Shown piece by piece: positions 51,227-63,712 of a DNA stretch of 64,000 nt. Under the pieces are notes generated by a model, which worked only from the letters and a program-made list of their open reading frames with translations, made no database searches and was not told the DNA's origin. Both the position numbers and the translations under genes were made by a program. The DNA comes from Pterois miles. Taxonomy: Eukaryota > Chordata > Actinopteri > Perciformes > Scorpaenidae. The stretch spans positions 22,603,501 to 22,667,500 of the forward strand of contig CAMQGK010000110.1 of NCBI GenBank assembly GCA_947000775.1, read 5' to 3'. Position 1 is the first letter of the stretch. Each line of letters opens with the position of its first letter.

Positions 51227-53133
51227 TTAAAGGAACAGTGTGCAACATGTCGGGGTATCTATTACTGGAAATGGAATGTAATATTCAAAACTATGTTTGC
51301 ATTAGTGTATAACCACCTGAAACTAAGGATGTGGATCACTCTAATCACTGTGTTTTGTTAGCTTCGATAGCACTTCCTATCTTCACTGGGAGCAGGTCCT
51401 CTTCACAGAGTCTGCCATGTTGCTGCGCCATGTTTCTACAGTAGTCCAAAACTCTACAAAAAAATAATAATAATACATTTATTTTATAAGGCACCTTTTG
51501 AGGCCCTCAAGGTTGCCGTACAACAAATAAAATACAATTAATACAATTAAGCACACTAAAACAGAGTAAAAGCAGAGTCTGTAACAGAACAACAACATAC
51601 TGGTAAATTAACAGTTATATGCCTGCCTAAATAGGTGGGTTTTGAGGTTTGGTTTGAAGAGGGAAATTGAATTGATGTTCCTGATGTCTGGGGGGAGGGA
51701 GTTCCAGAGGTGAGGGTCAGAGCGGCTGAAGGCTCTAGACCCCATGGTGGACAGTATGGCTGATGGAGGAGGCAGACCCGAGAGACTGGGTAGGGACATT
51801 GATGTGAAGGAGGTCAGAAAGGTATGGATGAGCTAGGTTATAGATGGCCTTAAATGTATGGAGGAGGATTTTATAGTCAATGCAATGTTTAATGGGAAGC
51901 CAGTGGAGTTGATGCAGAACGGGAGTGATGTGACTGATGGATGGTGTTCTTGTGATTATACAAGCAGCAGCGTTCTGAATGAGTTGAAGCTTATGGAGTT
52001 TGTGCAGGAAACTAAAAAGAAGGGAACTGCAGTAATCCAAGCGGGAAGTGACCAGAGAGTTATACAGGATTGCGGTGCTGTTAGAAGTGAGTGAAGGGCG
52101 GAGGCAGTTGATGTTGCGGAGGTGGAAGTAGGCGGACCAGATGATGTTGATGTGGGTATGGAAGGTTAGGATGCTGTTGAGGACGACACCCAGACTCTTA
52201 ACCTGAGAAGAGGGGGGAACCGAGGAGTTGTCAATGGTGAGGGTGAAACAGGGATGTTTGCTGAGGTTGGACTTGGAGAAAATGAGGACTACCTCAGTTT
52301 TATAACTGTTGAGTTTGAGGAAATTGGAGGAAAACCAAGATTTGATTTCCTGCAAACAGGCAGAGAGGGAGGAGGGTGGGAAGGCGGAAGTGGGTTTGGA
52401 GAAAAGAGACAGCTGGGTGTTGTCTGCGATGCAGTGGAAATGGATGTTGTATTTACGGAAGATCAGTCCACGTGGGAGGAGGTAAATGATGAACAGGATA
52501 GGGCCAAGGACAGAGCCCTGGGGAACACCAGAGGAGAGGGGGGATGGATGGGATGTGAATGATTTCATCTGAATGAAGTGACTACGGCCAGAGATAGGAG
52601 TGGAACCAGTCTAGAGGTGTGTCTGTTATGCCAATCGCGGCTAGTCTGTCGAGGAGGGTGGAGTGGGATATGGTATCAAAAGCTGCGCTCAGGTCGAGGA
52701 GGATGAGGATGGATAATAGTTCAGAGTCAGCAGCCATCAGGAGGTCGTTTGTGATTTTAAGGAGGGCCGTTTCTGTGCAGTGGCGGGGGCAAAAACCAGA
52801 CTGGAACTGATCATAGAGGTTGTTGTTGGAGAGATGAGCCTAGAGATATCTTTTCACTTTTTTACATTTCCTGAAGGCAACCGTAATTCTCCGACACGCT
52901 TACCAAACTGTGGCAACATGAGCTGCAGACTGCAAACTCTGGTACTGCAGCCGCCGTCTGACGTCAGTTGCAGCTCAAGTAGTGTTATTATGGTAAGGAT
53001 GACCTCTGAGCGAGGCGAACAGCGCTATCACGGCTTTGCATCTTGGAAAGGGAGGTGTGAGCGGAGAGGTACTCGGTTGCAAACTGCAACCACACCACTA
53101 GATGCTGCCAAATCCTACAGACTGTCCCTTTAA
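51227..53133 (+). mobile_element. TTAA-type MITE, family 1, complete ends, split by a LINE
   Basis: TTAAAGGAACAGTGTGCAAC at 51227 and TACAGACTGTCCCTTTAA ending at 53133 are inverted termini. The left part (to 51461) matches the reverse complement of 9330-10011. About 520 bp of MITE are separated by the 1.4-kb LINE copy at 51462-52848. Confidence 0.85.
51462..52848 (-). mobile_element. 5'-truncated LINE (Jockey-superfamily reverse transcriptase), nested in the MITE
   Basis: The minus strand encodes FQSGFCPRHCTETALLKITN and ILLDLSAAFDTISH near 52800-52660, then after one frameshift an open 277-codon stretch (52568-51738) with GVPQGSVLGPILFIIY, the thumb region NFLKLNSYKTEVVLIF, and C-terminal TMGSRAFSRSDPHLWNSLP in another frame to 51608. 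The catalytic [YF]ADD is IADN (52417-52431), so it is dead. The 3' end has an (ATT)n-type tail at 51462-51478. CR1, L2 or Rex1 type; exact clade uncertain. Confidence 0.9.
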
Positions 53134-54251
53134 GATGATCAGCTTGTGCCTAATGGTAAGCTTTTCTAGATGAGCTAAACTTCAAGTGGCTCATACAGCC
53201 AGCTAAAAGATGAGCAATGTCTGACATGTCTACTATTTCATTCAGTTTAGATGGAGGCCAGAGCCTACCAAGGTATGCTGAGAAACTTAGCACAGCACAG
53301 CACAAAAGTTAGCACAGTTTTTTGCCAAAAATAGAACAGATTTTCAATGGTTGGTACATCGGTAATAAAAAATAGACAATAACAAATGTACCACACTCAC
53401 ACAGAATTTGTGTGTGCAAAATGCAAAGGCCATCAAATACATCTTTACGTCAACTCCAGTAGGTAGAGAGTTAACTAAATTTGTCTCATTCTCTCACTGC
53501 CGAAGGGAAAGTAGTCAGAAACAGTTTCCCAGGTAACCGGAGGACAAGGATGGGGACGAGGAAAGGAGAGAGGAGGAGGCGAAATGAGGAGTCATGAGCA
53601 TAAGCAGAACAGAGGAAAAGAAGACAGACAAAATGAAAAGGCAACATTTAAAATGAGTAACTATGTACATAGGAGACGTTCAACAATACAAAGGACCAGC
53701 TGACAAGGTTTAAGTTAATTCTACGGGCAACCTTAACGGAAAGTCATTCTAACCTTGTGTCTCTTGTATGAAGCTGGGATATTCTCATTTCTGCAGTATA
53801 TAATCATATTCAACAGAACAATCACAGAAAGTCAATCTGTTCTTTCTATCAGCGGGGTGACGAGAAACCATGTTCCCGTCTGGAGCCTTGAGGTGTTCCT
53901 TTCACCCTGTCTCGTCCATTCACACTCTTACTAATGCTCTCTTTCACTGTCTCCCTCCATCTCAGACTAAAGGAAAGGAGGGAGGGGAGCATTAGGAGAG
54001 ATGGCAGAGTGTTCTTTTCTTTGTGCTATTCCATCCCATTTCTTCTCTGCACTGCCCCAAATGGATCCTTCACAAGTCAGAGAAACCTCCTTCACAGCCA
54101 TTCACCAAGGACACTCGCTTTGAGTGTGTGTGACGTGTGTGTTCACCGACAGACATGCATGTTCATATTCATGGATGGAGAAGGAGGGTGGACCATGATT
54201 AAAAGCGCACCCTGATGCTTTAGGCAGCATGATGATTGTATTCTCAGATCA
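53134..54251. other. Unique sequence, no gene seen
   Basis: No repeat or exon recognised. Confidence 0.5.
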
Positions 54252-54259
54252 GTTATAAC

Positions 54260-54873
54260 AAGGACTGTCAATCGATTCAAATATTTAATTGCAAATAATC
54301 GCATGATTGTCCAAAATTAATCTTGATTAACCTAAAACGAATCAGTCATTTTTTATCTGTTTTTTTTTTTTATTCGAACTATACATTAAATTATTTAATA
54401 CTCTTGTCAACATGGGAGTGGACGAATATGATTGCTTTATGCAGGTGTATGCATATATTTATTATTGGAAATAAATAAACAACACAGAGCACGCTCTTAA
54501 TAATAATAATTTGAATGTTGGTATTAATAAAGCTTTGACCTATTTTGTGCCCTAGTTGAATGTTCCACTGTATTGCTACTTGTATAAAGAGCATGGCTGA
54601 GCAAAATGTCCCTCCCCTGTCTTCATATCAGTCAATGCTTTAGAAGGAAGCTCCCACCGCTGGTCAAAATACTGTGCTGTCACCCCCCGAGGTAACTGTG
54701 ATTGGTCAGTCCAGTCTAGTAATCTCTGATGAGCGTAACCGTCATAGTCTGGCCCAACTCCCCCCGTTACTTTTGCTCCCTGGTCTTCATATAAGTTGCT
54801 TTAATGTGTTGATGAAATTAGTGGTGTTGAAACAAATTTGCTCGTTAATATCACGTTATCTTTGACAGCCCTA
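54260..54873 (-). mobile_element. hAT-type non-autonomous element, copy D
   Basis: A 614-bp element flanked by a perfect 8-bp duplication GTTATAAC (54252-54259, 54874-54881). Termini AAGGACTGTCAATCGATT and TATCTTTGACAGCCCTA. Its outer parts match the copy A/B/C family, but the centre (about 54480-54780) is different, so it is a variant of the family. Confidence 0.9.
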
Positions 54874-54881
54874 GTTATAAC

Positions 54882-55904
54882 ATTAAAAAAACCCTCCCTC
54901 CAATCTCAATATAAACCCTATTGTGTCAGTCCCATCTTCTGTCATCCACCTCCTTCACCTTACCCATCTTCATCCCTTGCACCGTTACCACTAATAAAAA
55001 GTGCCATAATGTCAGATAAATTAAAAGAACGATGTTGTTCGGGACAGTTCAGTAGCCTTGATATGACTTTAATGGGCTTGTAAATGTTGGAGTAAATATT
55101 TGTCAAGTACAAAGTGGCTTCTCATCAGAAGAATTCATTTAGAGAGACGATTTGGCCCAATGCTCATATATACAGTGGAGTCTATATAACATGATGGAAA
55201 AAACACTGCAATCTGCTCACGTGCTCAATGCGAGGGTGCTGGAGAAATCCATGACAGGATTTCAGTGCATGATGTGATGGTCATCCTACTCAGAAAAAAA
55301 GCTGCAAACAACAGGTACCGCATATAATGTTCAGTAGCTAGCTAGTGAAATTATGTTTGCTGTAGATAATTCCATAAACATCCATTCCACTAGACTTTTG
55401 TCGACCATGTAGAGTATAAAAGGAAACAGTCCAAGACGTCTTAATGGTGTGGAAATGACAACCTAGCTGCTGTCCAAATCCTGTCACGGATCTCTTCCTT
55501 CCAAGTGCATAAACTATAACAACTGGAAGACAAAATAAGTCAGAAAGGTATGACACTATTTCTCTGTCTTATTAATGTTTATTGTTAACATAAATAAATT
55601 CAAAAAGCAACAACATTATATTTATATTGCAAATGTTGAAATACTGTGCTCCATTCATAACGGCACTAGAAGGCTGCAGTATTTTTTCCATTGTGTTCTA
55701 TGTCCTCCGGAAAAAATGTTCTACTTTAAAAGAATTTAGAATCAAAGCAAAACCAAGGTCAGATATAAAATCTATCAAAGGTTTAAGAGCTATAAAAAGT
55801 AGCATTGGAATAAAGAAAAAATAACTTCTTGTTACTTCTAAGTTAGCTGGCTGTTACATTGAAATGTGAAATTACTATTTCCACAGTCAAGGATTAACTT
55901 TAAC
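54882..55904. other. Unique sequence, no gene seen
   Basis: No recognisable exon or repeat. Confidence 0.5.
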
Positions 55905-56465
55905 GATTAACCACAGACTGTATATGAGAAGTGGATTCAGTCACCGTGAGGTTACCCGTTGGTTTGTGGACTGCCGTTTTGAAGTCTAGAGTTTGGCATC
56001 TTGGCTGTTGCCATCTTGGCATTTGGCAAGTGATGAGAGGGTGGAGCTAAGTACAACCACAGACATATTTGGGTGAAAACAAGTTTATAATTACCTTTCA
56101 TGAACTGAAAAAAATACTGTGAAAGGGTTAAAGTTTTAAGAAGAAAGCAGAGACAACTCCTGGTAGCGACCTGTCAATCATGAGGTAGCCACACCCTAAA
56201 GCATCCCCTGCTTTATGGTCTATTTGACTCTAAATGGGACCATAATTTACTAAATGAACATCGTGCTGTATTAAAGAAGACTTGAAAATAGTGATTTAGA
56301 CCATACCACCAATAAAGTGAAAAGTAGGCTCATTTTCACGTAGACTTCTATACAGTCTGACTTCTTTTTGCAACCAGAGGAGTCGCCCCCTGCTGGCTGT
56401 TAGAAAGAATGCAAGTTTAAGGCACTTCAGCGTTGACTCCACTTCTCAGACCCAGTGGAAGCCCA
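55905..56465 (+). mobile_element. Abundant percomorph interspersed repeat
   Basis: GTTGGTTTGTGGACTGCCG, TAGCGACCTGTCAATCATGA, CTTTATGGTCTATTTGACTC and CAACCAGAGGAGTCGCCCCC blocks, in this order, are a common non-coding fish repeat. Termini are not clear, so class is not assigned. Confidence 0.7.
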
Positions 56466-56589
56466 CTGTGATTAATGTTCAGGCCAGCATGGGTGAGAAG
56501 CTGTGCTGTGAAAAGTGCTATGAATCAAATCATAAGATTATAGCATCCCAAGGCAAGATAACCCCGATGATATCACTGGGATATTTTTA

Positions 56590-56770
56590 ATTATTTTTTG
56601 GAGCCTTTTTTTCTCCTTTATTGACTACAAGAGAGTAATGAAATAGGGAGACAGAGGTGACGACATGCAGCAAAAGGACCCAAAGCCAGGGCCGCTGTGG
56701 CAAGGACTCATCCTTAGTACATGGGCACCACCTCTACCCAGTGACCTCCAACAGCGCCCGGACCAGGGTT
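56590..56770 (-). mobile_element. Degenerate tRNA-like SINE
   Basis: On the minus strand, GGCGCTGTTGGAGGTCACTG...GGTAGAGG and CCATGTACTAAGGATGAGTC recall the head of another fish tRNA-type SINE. The B box is decayed (CCTGGCTTTGGGTCC). Confidence 0.6.
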
Positions 56771-57738
56771 CATTTTTCAGACTTTGGAAAGCTCCCTTAA
56801 GAATCAAAGATGATAATGTAAATGTATTTTATCACAGGGTGAGAAGTACTCCCTGTATGGATTAAACTGATCATAAAGTGTAAAATCTGTGTAGTACCCC
56901 TTTAAAATGACGAAGAAAGCACTTTATCTTAATTAAAAGTTTTAGAAGCTTCTTTCTTTCTTCAGCTATTCAGTGCACAATTTATTTGAAGATTTATACA
57001 TGCATTGTATGTATAAATTATGTAGAATTGTAATCTATGTCTTTCTTTTGGCTTTACCGGAAGATTTCTTTCTTAATAATCCCATGTGGGATGCGCCAAA
57101 TATTTGGCATGCCACAGAAACCGAAAGGAACTAAATGACTACATAAATTAAAAGTTTTCTTCCAGAGTCGTATATGTGTCATTAGGAAAAGGATCATGTG
57201 ATGTGGGTTTTACTTGAAGCAGTTAAATCTCATACAAGTTAAATGTGCCAAATTCCCAAATTAAAGAGGTAATTCATTATCTTTATAACAAATCTGCCAG
57301 TTTTTTATAGGCTGTGGTCTCATCTTTTGAAAAGGAGCCAGCAAACTGAGCACCGTGCACTTGATTATGCAGTTCATTCCTCGGTACGCCGTGTTATCTT
57401 CTGAGTGCGGATCCCGTTGTACCACATTGTGCTGCAGCCTTCCAAAGAGCCTTTAAACGAGAGGAGCAGGGGGCATAGCAACACCTGGAGCGTGTTTTGC
57501 TCTTTAATAGCCCAAGAACATCTACATAAAACTCCAATTACACACACCTATAAAGCCTCACGCAGGCTACAATATATCACCACCTCTACACTAGATTGAT
57601 GAGGAATGGAAAGGTGGGCATATTTCAAAAAAGCAAGGAGCAGCCTGAAACTGAATGCATCAAACGTTGCCCCCCAGCAGTTCTTGGCTTCTTGTAATTA
57701 GAAGGCAACATTAATGCCATATTAATGAGCATCAGCAT

Positions 57739-57793
<55 letters not shown>

Positions 57794-58648
57794 GAGAGAG
57801 AGAGAGGGAGAGTAGCGAGACTTAGAGAGGGGAAGAGTGGAATTAAATCATGACGTCAAATTTATGTTGCAGCCATATTTACTGCTTTAATAAGAGTTGG
57901 GTAAGCAAAGAGAACTGCTGGAGGGCACACAGCCTATGTCAGCAGATATTCAAACACACGCACATCCACATCCATGTACGCACTGACATGCACGTGTCCT
58001 TGTCAATGTGACCTGTTTTACATATCTGTCTCTTTAACTAACCAGCAGCCTTTAAATTGCCCACCTTTATGCAGCGGACACATTTACGCATTACAGGCAT
58101 ACGCAGTCTGCCTTAACCACACTCCTAACAAGCTATAAGGGTCATCTCTAACAGGCAACAGCTGAGAATGGTGTGTGTGTGTGTACGCATGTTATTGTGA
58201 ATGATGAGATAAGAGATCGAGGAATGCGAAAGGAAGGAAAATGTAGGGGGAGTATTGAGGGCAAGTGAGAAAATTGGCCAGATCTAATTAAATGCCCCTC
58301 AGACATGAGCTGCCTCCAAAACTACACACTGATAAACCCATCCTGACTCTGTCGCTACTGTAAACAAAGCCCTAACTATATTGCTCTCGTTCTCCCATTT
58401 GACTCACTTCTGTGTTCACACCTGCCTGCACACAAGGACAAGAATGAACATCAAAACACTACAGCTTGTGTCCCATACCGTCTAACTCTCTGACAGTGAA
58501 ATGGCTCATTTGATGACAGCGGTGGAGGTGGCGGTGGTGTCGGGGGGGGCTAAGCGAGCAGCTGGCCACCCCGGTAGCAGCTTCAGGGCTCAGGGGCAGG
58601 CTGTGATATCTGACTGCTGGGTCGAGGTGGGAGGATAAAGGGTGGAGG

Positions 58649-58728
<80 letters not shown>

Positions 58729-59149
58729 ATAAAAGTCCACTGATAAAAGCAATGGGAGCAGAGCAGGGTTTGGTACAGAATCTCAATCAGCCCATAATAT
58801 AACCCCTGAGAAAGGGGCGGAGACTGCTGTGTGTTTGCGCGCATGCTGTAGAGGTGATATCTGCAGTAGATGGGTGGCTTTACCATCTGCTGGTGCGGGA
58901 GCAGCATCGTAGGTAACCTCTGAGAAGATGAGCTCGTATCACGGCGTGGACAAGCTCTGCCCCACTGCTAACGGCTGCATCTGGAGTCTCCTCCGCTTCA
59001 AACATGCTAAATTTGTGATGCTTTAAAGATGCTGGTATCACTGTGAACTATGACATATCAGAGTTCTGGAGCACATATCATCCGTGAATCCTGAGTGTTG
59101 CTGAGATCCATTTTCTTATTAAATTAGTATCTACTAGTCCTCTAGTTAT
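56771..59149. other. Unique sequence with CA and GT tracts
   Basis: (CA)n 57740-57788 followed by (GA)n, and (GT)n 58650-58724. No exon supported. Confidence 0.5.
58650..58724 (+). repeat. (GT)n microsatellite
   Basis: About 75 bp of uninterrupted GT. Confidence 0.97.
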
Positions 59150-59690
59150 CGTATATTCACATGGTAGTCTACATCCTGTGGTGGTTTACATCCTGTGTGA
59201 AACCAACAATGTTTGTGTTAAAGTTGATTTTAACCCAAAACACAGTGTTTTTCCCTAAACTTAACAAAGTGGAGGTTTTTTTTTTTGCATAAAGTTGTAG
59301 TTTTGCTGCCTAAACTTAAAGAAGCTGTTTTGTTTGTGCTCAGAATTTAACTTTTCATTCAGTTTTACTTGTTAGACCATGTTGCTTTTAAGTTTTACTT
59401 TCACATTCACACAGTAGTAGGCACAGTAGGCCCCTAGTGACCTGCATCTATGGTGCTTAGAACAACTGATAACTCGTATCAAAAGGCCTGATAACAGTTA
59501 AATAGTGTGCAGCATGTCATATGATATGATATCTGTTTTAATAAAAGTGCTTGTGAGATCTCACATGTGGCTTTGACTTAAAACAGATCATTTAGCCCAT
59601 TTTGTAAAAAAATACTGATATATCTTCTGTATTGCCATTTTGCCTAAAAATACTGAGATATGACTTTTTTGGTCTATATCACCCAGCCCG
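59150..59690. repeat. Possible decayed interspersed repeats
   Basis: CCTAAACTTAA-type phrases recur at about 59253 and 59309. The segment ending GGTCTATATCACCCAGCCCG (59671-59690) resembles a hAT right end. Weak. Confidence 0.35.
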
Positions 59691-61429
59691 AAAGTAACCA
59701 CAATGACATAAGGAAAAAAAATAATAATCATGCATGGTTGGAAAATATTATTATTGTCAGGCATATGAAAACATAAATAAATAGACTGCATCTTAACCAT
59801 AAAAGTCTATTCTGGTATTGCTCGAGCTTTTAGCTGTAACACACAGTTGTATAAATTGAAACAATGGTTACTGAGCTCATATTTCAATAAATTCTACCTG
59901 CTGATGATGACGGTGTGATATTGTTGAAAGCCACTGAAAAAGACAGTAAGTGAACCTTGACATGGGATTGTGTTGGTCAAACTACTATTTCCAAATGCAG
60001 AGAATTAACTTTCAGGATTCAGAGGACGAGAACCCTTAAAAGTACTATGAGTTAAATCAGAAAAGGTTTTTTTTTTGTTAACCTCGGTTGTCAGTTACAC
60101 CCAGAGGATGTTTGTTTGGGCATAAGCTGTCTCTTGCTCCATCTTCTTAAAGCTAAATAACGTGTAAAATTGACTATTTACATCCTGTGACAGATGTGAG
60201 TTTTTGGCTCCGCGGTACATTTGTTCCAAACAATCAACCAAGTTGCCAGAGCTGAATTATCTTTGTTCCTGCAAAGTGACTATAAAAGGGTCGTTTCACC
60301 CATGCTACAGAAAAACAAAAACAGTTCAGCATTCAAGTTCGTTCTTGACCTTGGGATGTATCTGTGAAAAAATACGTACTTTTTCAGAGCTGACACACAT
60401 ATCTCATGGTGCTAAATAGATAAATGGAATTAGTATGAATGTTGATGAATGACAACAAATGGTCATATATTGTAAATGATGGCCATGAGATCCAGTTGAA
60501 AGCTCTGAAGACCTCTTTCTCATATGCCTCTTTTGATATCTGACCATGTAGATTTTTCTCTATTTGCTCAGGTGTTGAGATTTCTGCCACTGAGATTTCT
60601 GCTTCTTCAAAGCCACAGACCCTTTAAAGCCCCGTTTAGTTGAGATCTTGAAAGCGCTAAATGTAAAAATCTGATCTTTTGGATTTTCACGATAGAGCCT
60701 CACCTACTCAAACCTTCCCCGGTAACATTTTAAAAGCAGTCCAGTGTTTAAAATTGTACAAACTGCAGCTTTCACCATTAGTGGATGAGCTGCAAAAATG
60801 ATTCTATTCAGCGCCAAAGGGCACATCTTCATCTACACACACACAGACAAAAACCCATTTCCCAGTCAGAAAGCATACTCCATATCTGCGGAGATAAATG
60901 TCAGTCAGTGACCCTCTGTCCCACTGGACAGGGGAGACAGAAAGTTGTAGAGGAACAGAGAAGGAGAGGAGGGTGGTCTGACCTCTGGCTAGCCCCCACC
61001 CCTGGGTGCCAAACTGGCAAACGACATGAACACAGGAATGAGAGTGAGTGAGTGAGGGAAGGAGGCAAAGAGATGGATGGGAGACTGATTAGTCATTTCT
61101 CCTTGACATTCAGGGTAGTCAGGGTGCCTGGCATGGGAATAGGCTGCCCTGCACAGGAGAGTCTTCCAAGACAGGGACATCACACACGATAATAATGTTT
61201 TGTGGATCCCATAATAGACCATGTGAGTGTGTGTGTCCATAGGGTGAACATATGAGCACCACGGTTAGACATTAACCTCAGCACAAGAAAAAGACAAGCC
61301 CAGAGGCATTCACAGGACAATCACTGCCATCCAGTCAAGCAGAGAGGCAATGCTCATTCATGTTTGTCTGTACGTGTAGTGCATGCATGTGTTGTCGCAA
61401 ACACAACAGGAAAAGCAAAGCAGATAAAC

Positions 61430-61430
<1 letters not shown>
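59691..61430. other. Unique sequence, no gene seen
   Basis: No recognised exon or repeat. Confidence 0.5.
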
Positions 61431-61483
<53 letters not shown>

Positions 61484-61592
61484 GATAGATATATAGATGG
61501 ATAGATGAGAGATAGATGAACAGATGATAGATTGATAGATAGATGGATAGATAGATGGATAGATAGATGGATAGATGGATAGATGGATAGAT
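61431..61592 (+). repeat. (TAA)n and (GATA/GATG)n compound microsatellite
   Basis: About 53 bp of TAA followed by about 110 bp of GATA, GATG and TGGATA units. Confidence 0.95.
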
Positions 61593-61725
61593 ACACTTCT
61601 AGGGACTTTTATGCTGGAAAATTTCAAAATTCACCCAAAGCGTTTCCATACTTTACGGTGTGTGCAGTGTTTACTGTACTGGATTTCAAATATGAGGGTG
61701 CAGGTCATATATTTCTTGTTGTAAC

Positions 61726-61891
61726 TCGTTGGCTGCGCCCAACTGCAGTTTGTCTGGTTGACTGATACGGAATGGATATGAGTTCACATTACTCAGACTA
61801 TGACAATAAAAGCAGTAACTTCCTTCTACCTCCGTATTGACTGAAAACCAAACCGTGATACATAGGTGAATTGATTTTTTCCCACCCCTGA
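61726..61891 (-). mobile_element. hAT fragment, terminal part
   Basis: Inverted match to 6133-6330: AACTGCAGTTTGTCTGGTTG, ACGGAATGGATATGAGTTCA and AATTGATTTTTTCCCACCCC correspond to the left end of the 990-bp element. Truncated internally. Confidence 0.75.
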
Positions 61892-63202
61892 TATATATGT
61901 GTGTGAGCATGTGAGCACAGCAAACTATGCAGCAACTCTGTTGTCTTCCCTCTACCTTCCTCTGTGTCTCTCTGTGAATCAATGGCCTCCGACCCAGCTC
62001 TGTCAAAGTGTGGCCATGAGAAAATTAAACCAGAGAAGAATTGAAAGGACAGCAGTGACCAGTCTGGCTAAAGGTTATATAAAAGGTGCTGGAACGTCTG
62101 CTCCACCCACGCTGACCTCAGCAAGAGCCAGACAGAGTGACACAAGCAGACACAGACGACAGTCAATAGACAGAGAGGCTGATAGTCAGAAACACCACAC
62201 CAATCTACCCACACTAATCTCTCTTTTAGTCTAACACAAGAGACTCTATGTCTGTGTGAGTTTATAGGCTGTTTGTACTGCATATGCCACAGTCTACATA
62301 GGAAATTAGATAAGTTAATTTAATATTCCATTATTCATAGTGGGATCTTGCTTGCAGTTCCACAGAAAAAATGTAGGATGTCTCCAAATGAGCTCTTATG
62401 TCTGGATATCATTTAATAAAGGTTTAATTTGTTTTTTGGGGAATTCAACTAACTCAGAGTGGAGCCACTACTTGATTCAATAGACATCCAGTAACAAAGT
62501 GAAGATAAGATAATCTCATCATTCAGCATCTATTTGTTTGACTATAGTAGTGCAGGAAAATAAAAATACAGCTTTCCAGAAGTTAACTATTAAACTAACA
62601 GAGACTGTGCAGCAGAGCACAAAATATATTATAACATTTGACTGTGAATAAAAGTCACTGAAATGGCTCTGCGCTTTGTTGCATGTCTGGTCTCGTTAAT
62701 TCAGAATACAGTGTTTAGTTCTGAAATAAACCAAATCAGCAGCCCCCCCCCCAAAAAAATATGCACAATGTCGGTGATCATTACTTCTGACAAGGAGCAC
62801 ATACCCTTCTGTACCCACTGCCCTATTCTCCTTTTCTTTATATTTGTCTGACATCTTGTGATCTGCGGAGAGCCTCACACATGGAAATAGAGACAGAGTG
62901 CCAGCAAAGCAGTGGAGAAATCATGGAACAGACATAAATGTAATGTCGCAACTGGGTTTCTGAAGGGATTTAGGAAGCCTGGATTTTCAGATTTCCAGGG
63001 ATGGATGCTTGGTGCACTTAAGGTTTGTTGATGAGACTGCAACCAGCATGACTCAGTCTGACTCAAGCTTACGGCATATGTCAGTCAAGGCAAATATACT
63101 GAATGTCCCAAAACATACTTCTCTTGAAGCCTCAATATCCCTGTAATGAAACAAGATTGCCACTAAAACAAGTGAATTTAGGTATCAAGACCACTGTGGT
63201 TA
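61892..63202. other. Unique sequence
   Basis: No gene. Contains C11 near 62742-62752 and the first copy of a 39-bp exact repeat (62792-62830). Confidence 0.5.
62792..62830 (+). repeat. 39-bp exact direct repeat, first copy
   Basis: Begins AAGGAGCACATACCCTTCTG and is identical to 63274-63312. Confidence 0.95.
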
Positions 63203-63273
63203 GGGGTGGGAATCACCCATCATTAAGCCTAGGCCAGATCAGCTGCATGAGGAGTGCGTGGCAGCTGCGCTAG
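63203..63273 (+). mobile_element. Short hAT left-end fragment
   Basis: TTAGGGGTGGGAATCACC resembles the TAGGGGTGGGA termini at 6133 and 25880. It is cut off where the 39-bp repeat begins. Confidence 0.5.
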
Positions 63274-63312
63274 AAGGAGCACATACCCTTCTGTACCCAC
63301 TGCCCTATTCTC
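63274..63312 (+). repeat. 39-bp exact direct repeat, second copy
   Basis: Identical to 62792-62830, offset 482 bp. Ends CTGCCCTATTCTC, after which the two sequences diverge. Confidence 0.95.
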
Positions 63313-63381
63313 TTTCTGTGTTTACTTTGTATTCAGAGAGAGGTGTTGCAGGTTTTCCTGTTGTTTTCAATACAGCCTAAC

Positions 63382-63712
63382 GAAGAAGAAGAAGAAGAAG
63401 AAGAAGAAGAACAACCTTTATTAGTCCCACTAGGGGAAATTCAATTTACACTCTGTTGTTAACACACACATGCACATATAGGACCCATATAAATGCAACA
63501 ATGGAGAGATGTCAGAGTGAGGGGGCTGCTCCTGACAAGCGCCCCTAGCAGTTGGGGGTTTGGTGCCTTGCTCAGGGGCACCTCGGCAGTGCCCAAGAGG
63601 TAAACTAGCACCTCTCAAGCTACCAGTTCACACTCAGTTCTTGGTCCATGTCGGGACTTGAACCGGTGACCCTCCGGTTCCCAAGCCAACTCCCTACAGA
63701 CTGAGCTACCCC
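63382..63712 (-). mobile_element. tRNA-derived SINE, copy S4
   Basis: Minus-strand copy: (GAA)n at 63382-63411 is the tail, followed by the inverted TAATAAAGG, GGGGAAATTCAATTT and GGTGCCTTGCTCAGGGGCAC; the B box (GGTTCAAGTCCCG) is at 63652-63664 and the A box (GTAGCTCAGTCTGTAGGG) at 63693-63710. Same subfamily as S2. Confidence 0.92.

Noticed and set aside
51858..52562. Plus-strand open frames of 78 and 102 codons
   Set aside because: Antisense shadows of the LINE reverse transcriptase.
58925..59030. Short plus-strand frame MSSYHGVDKLCPTANG...
   Set aside because: About 30 codons, no splice site or family match.
61354..61627. Minus-strand frames rich in Ile, Ser, Tyr
   Set aside because: Translations of the TAA and GATA microsatellites.
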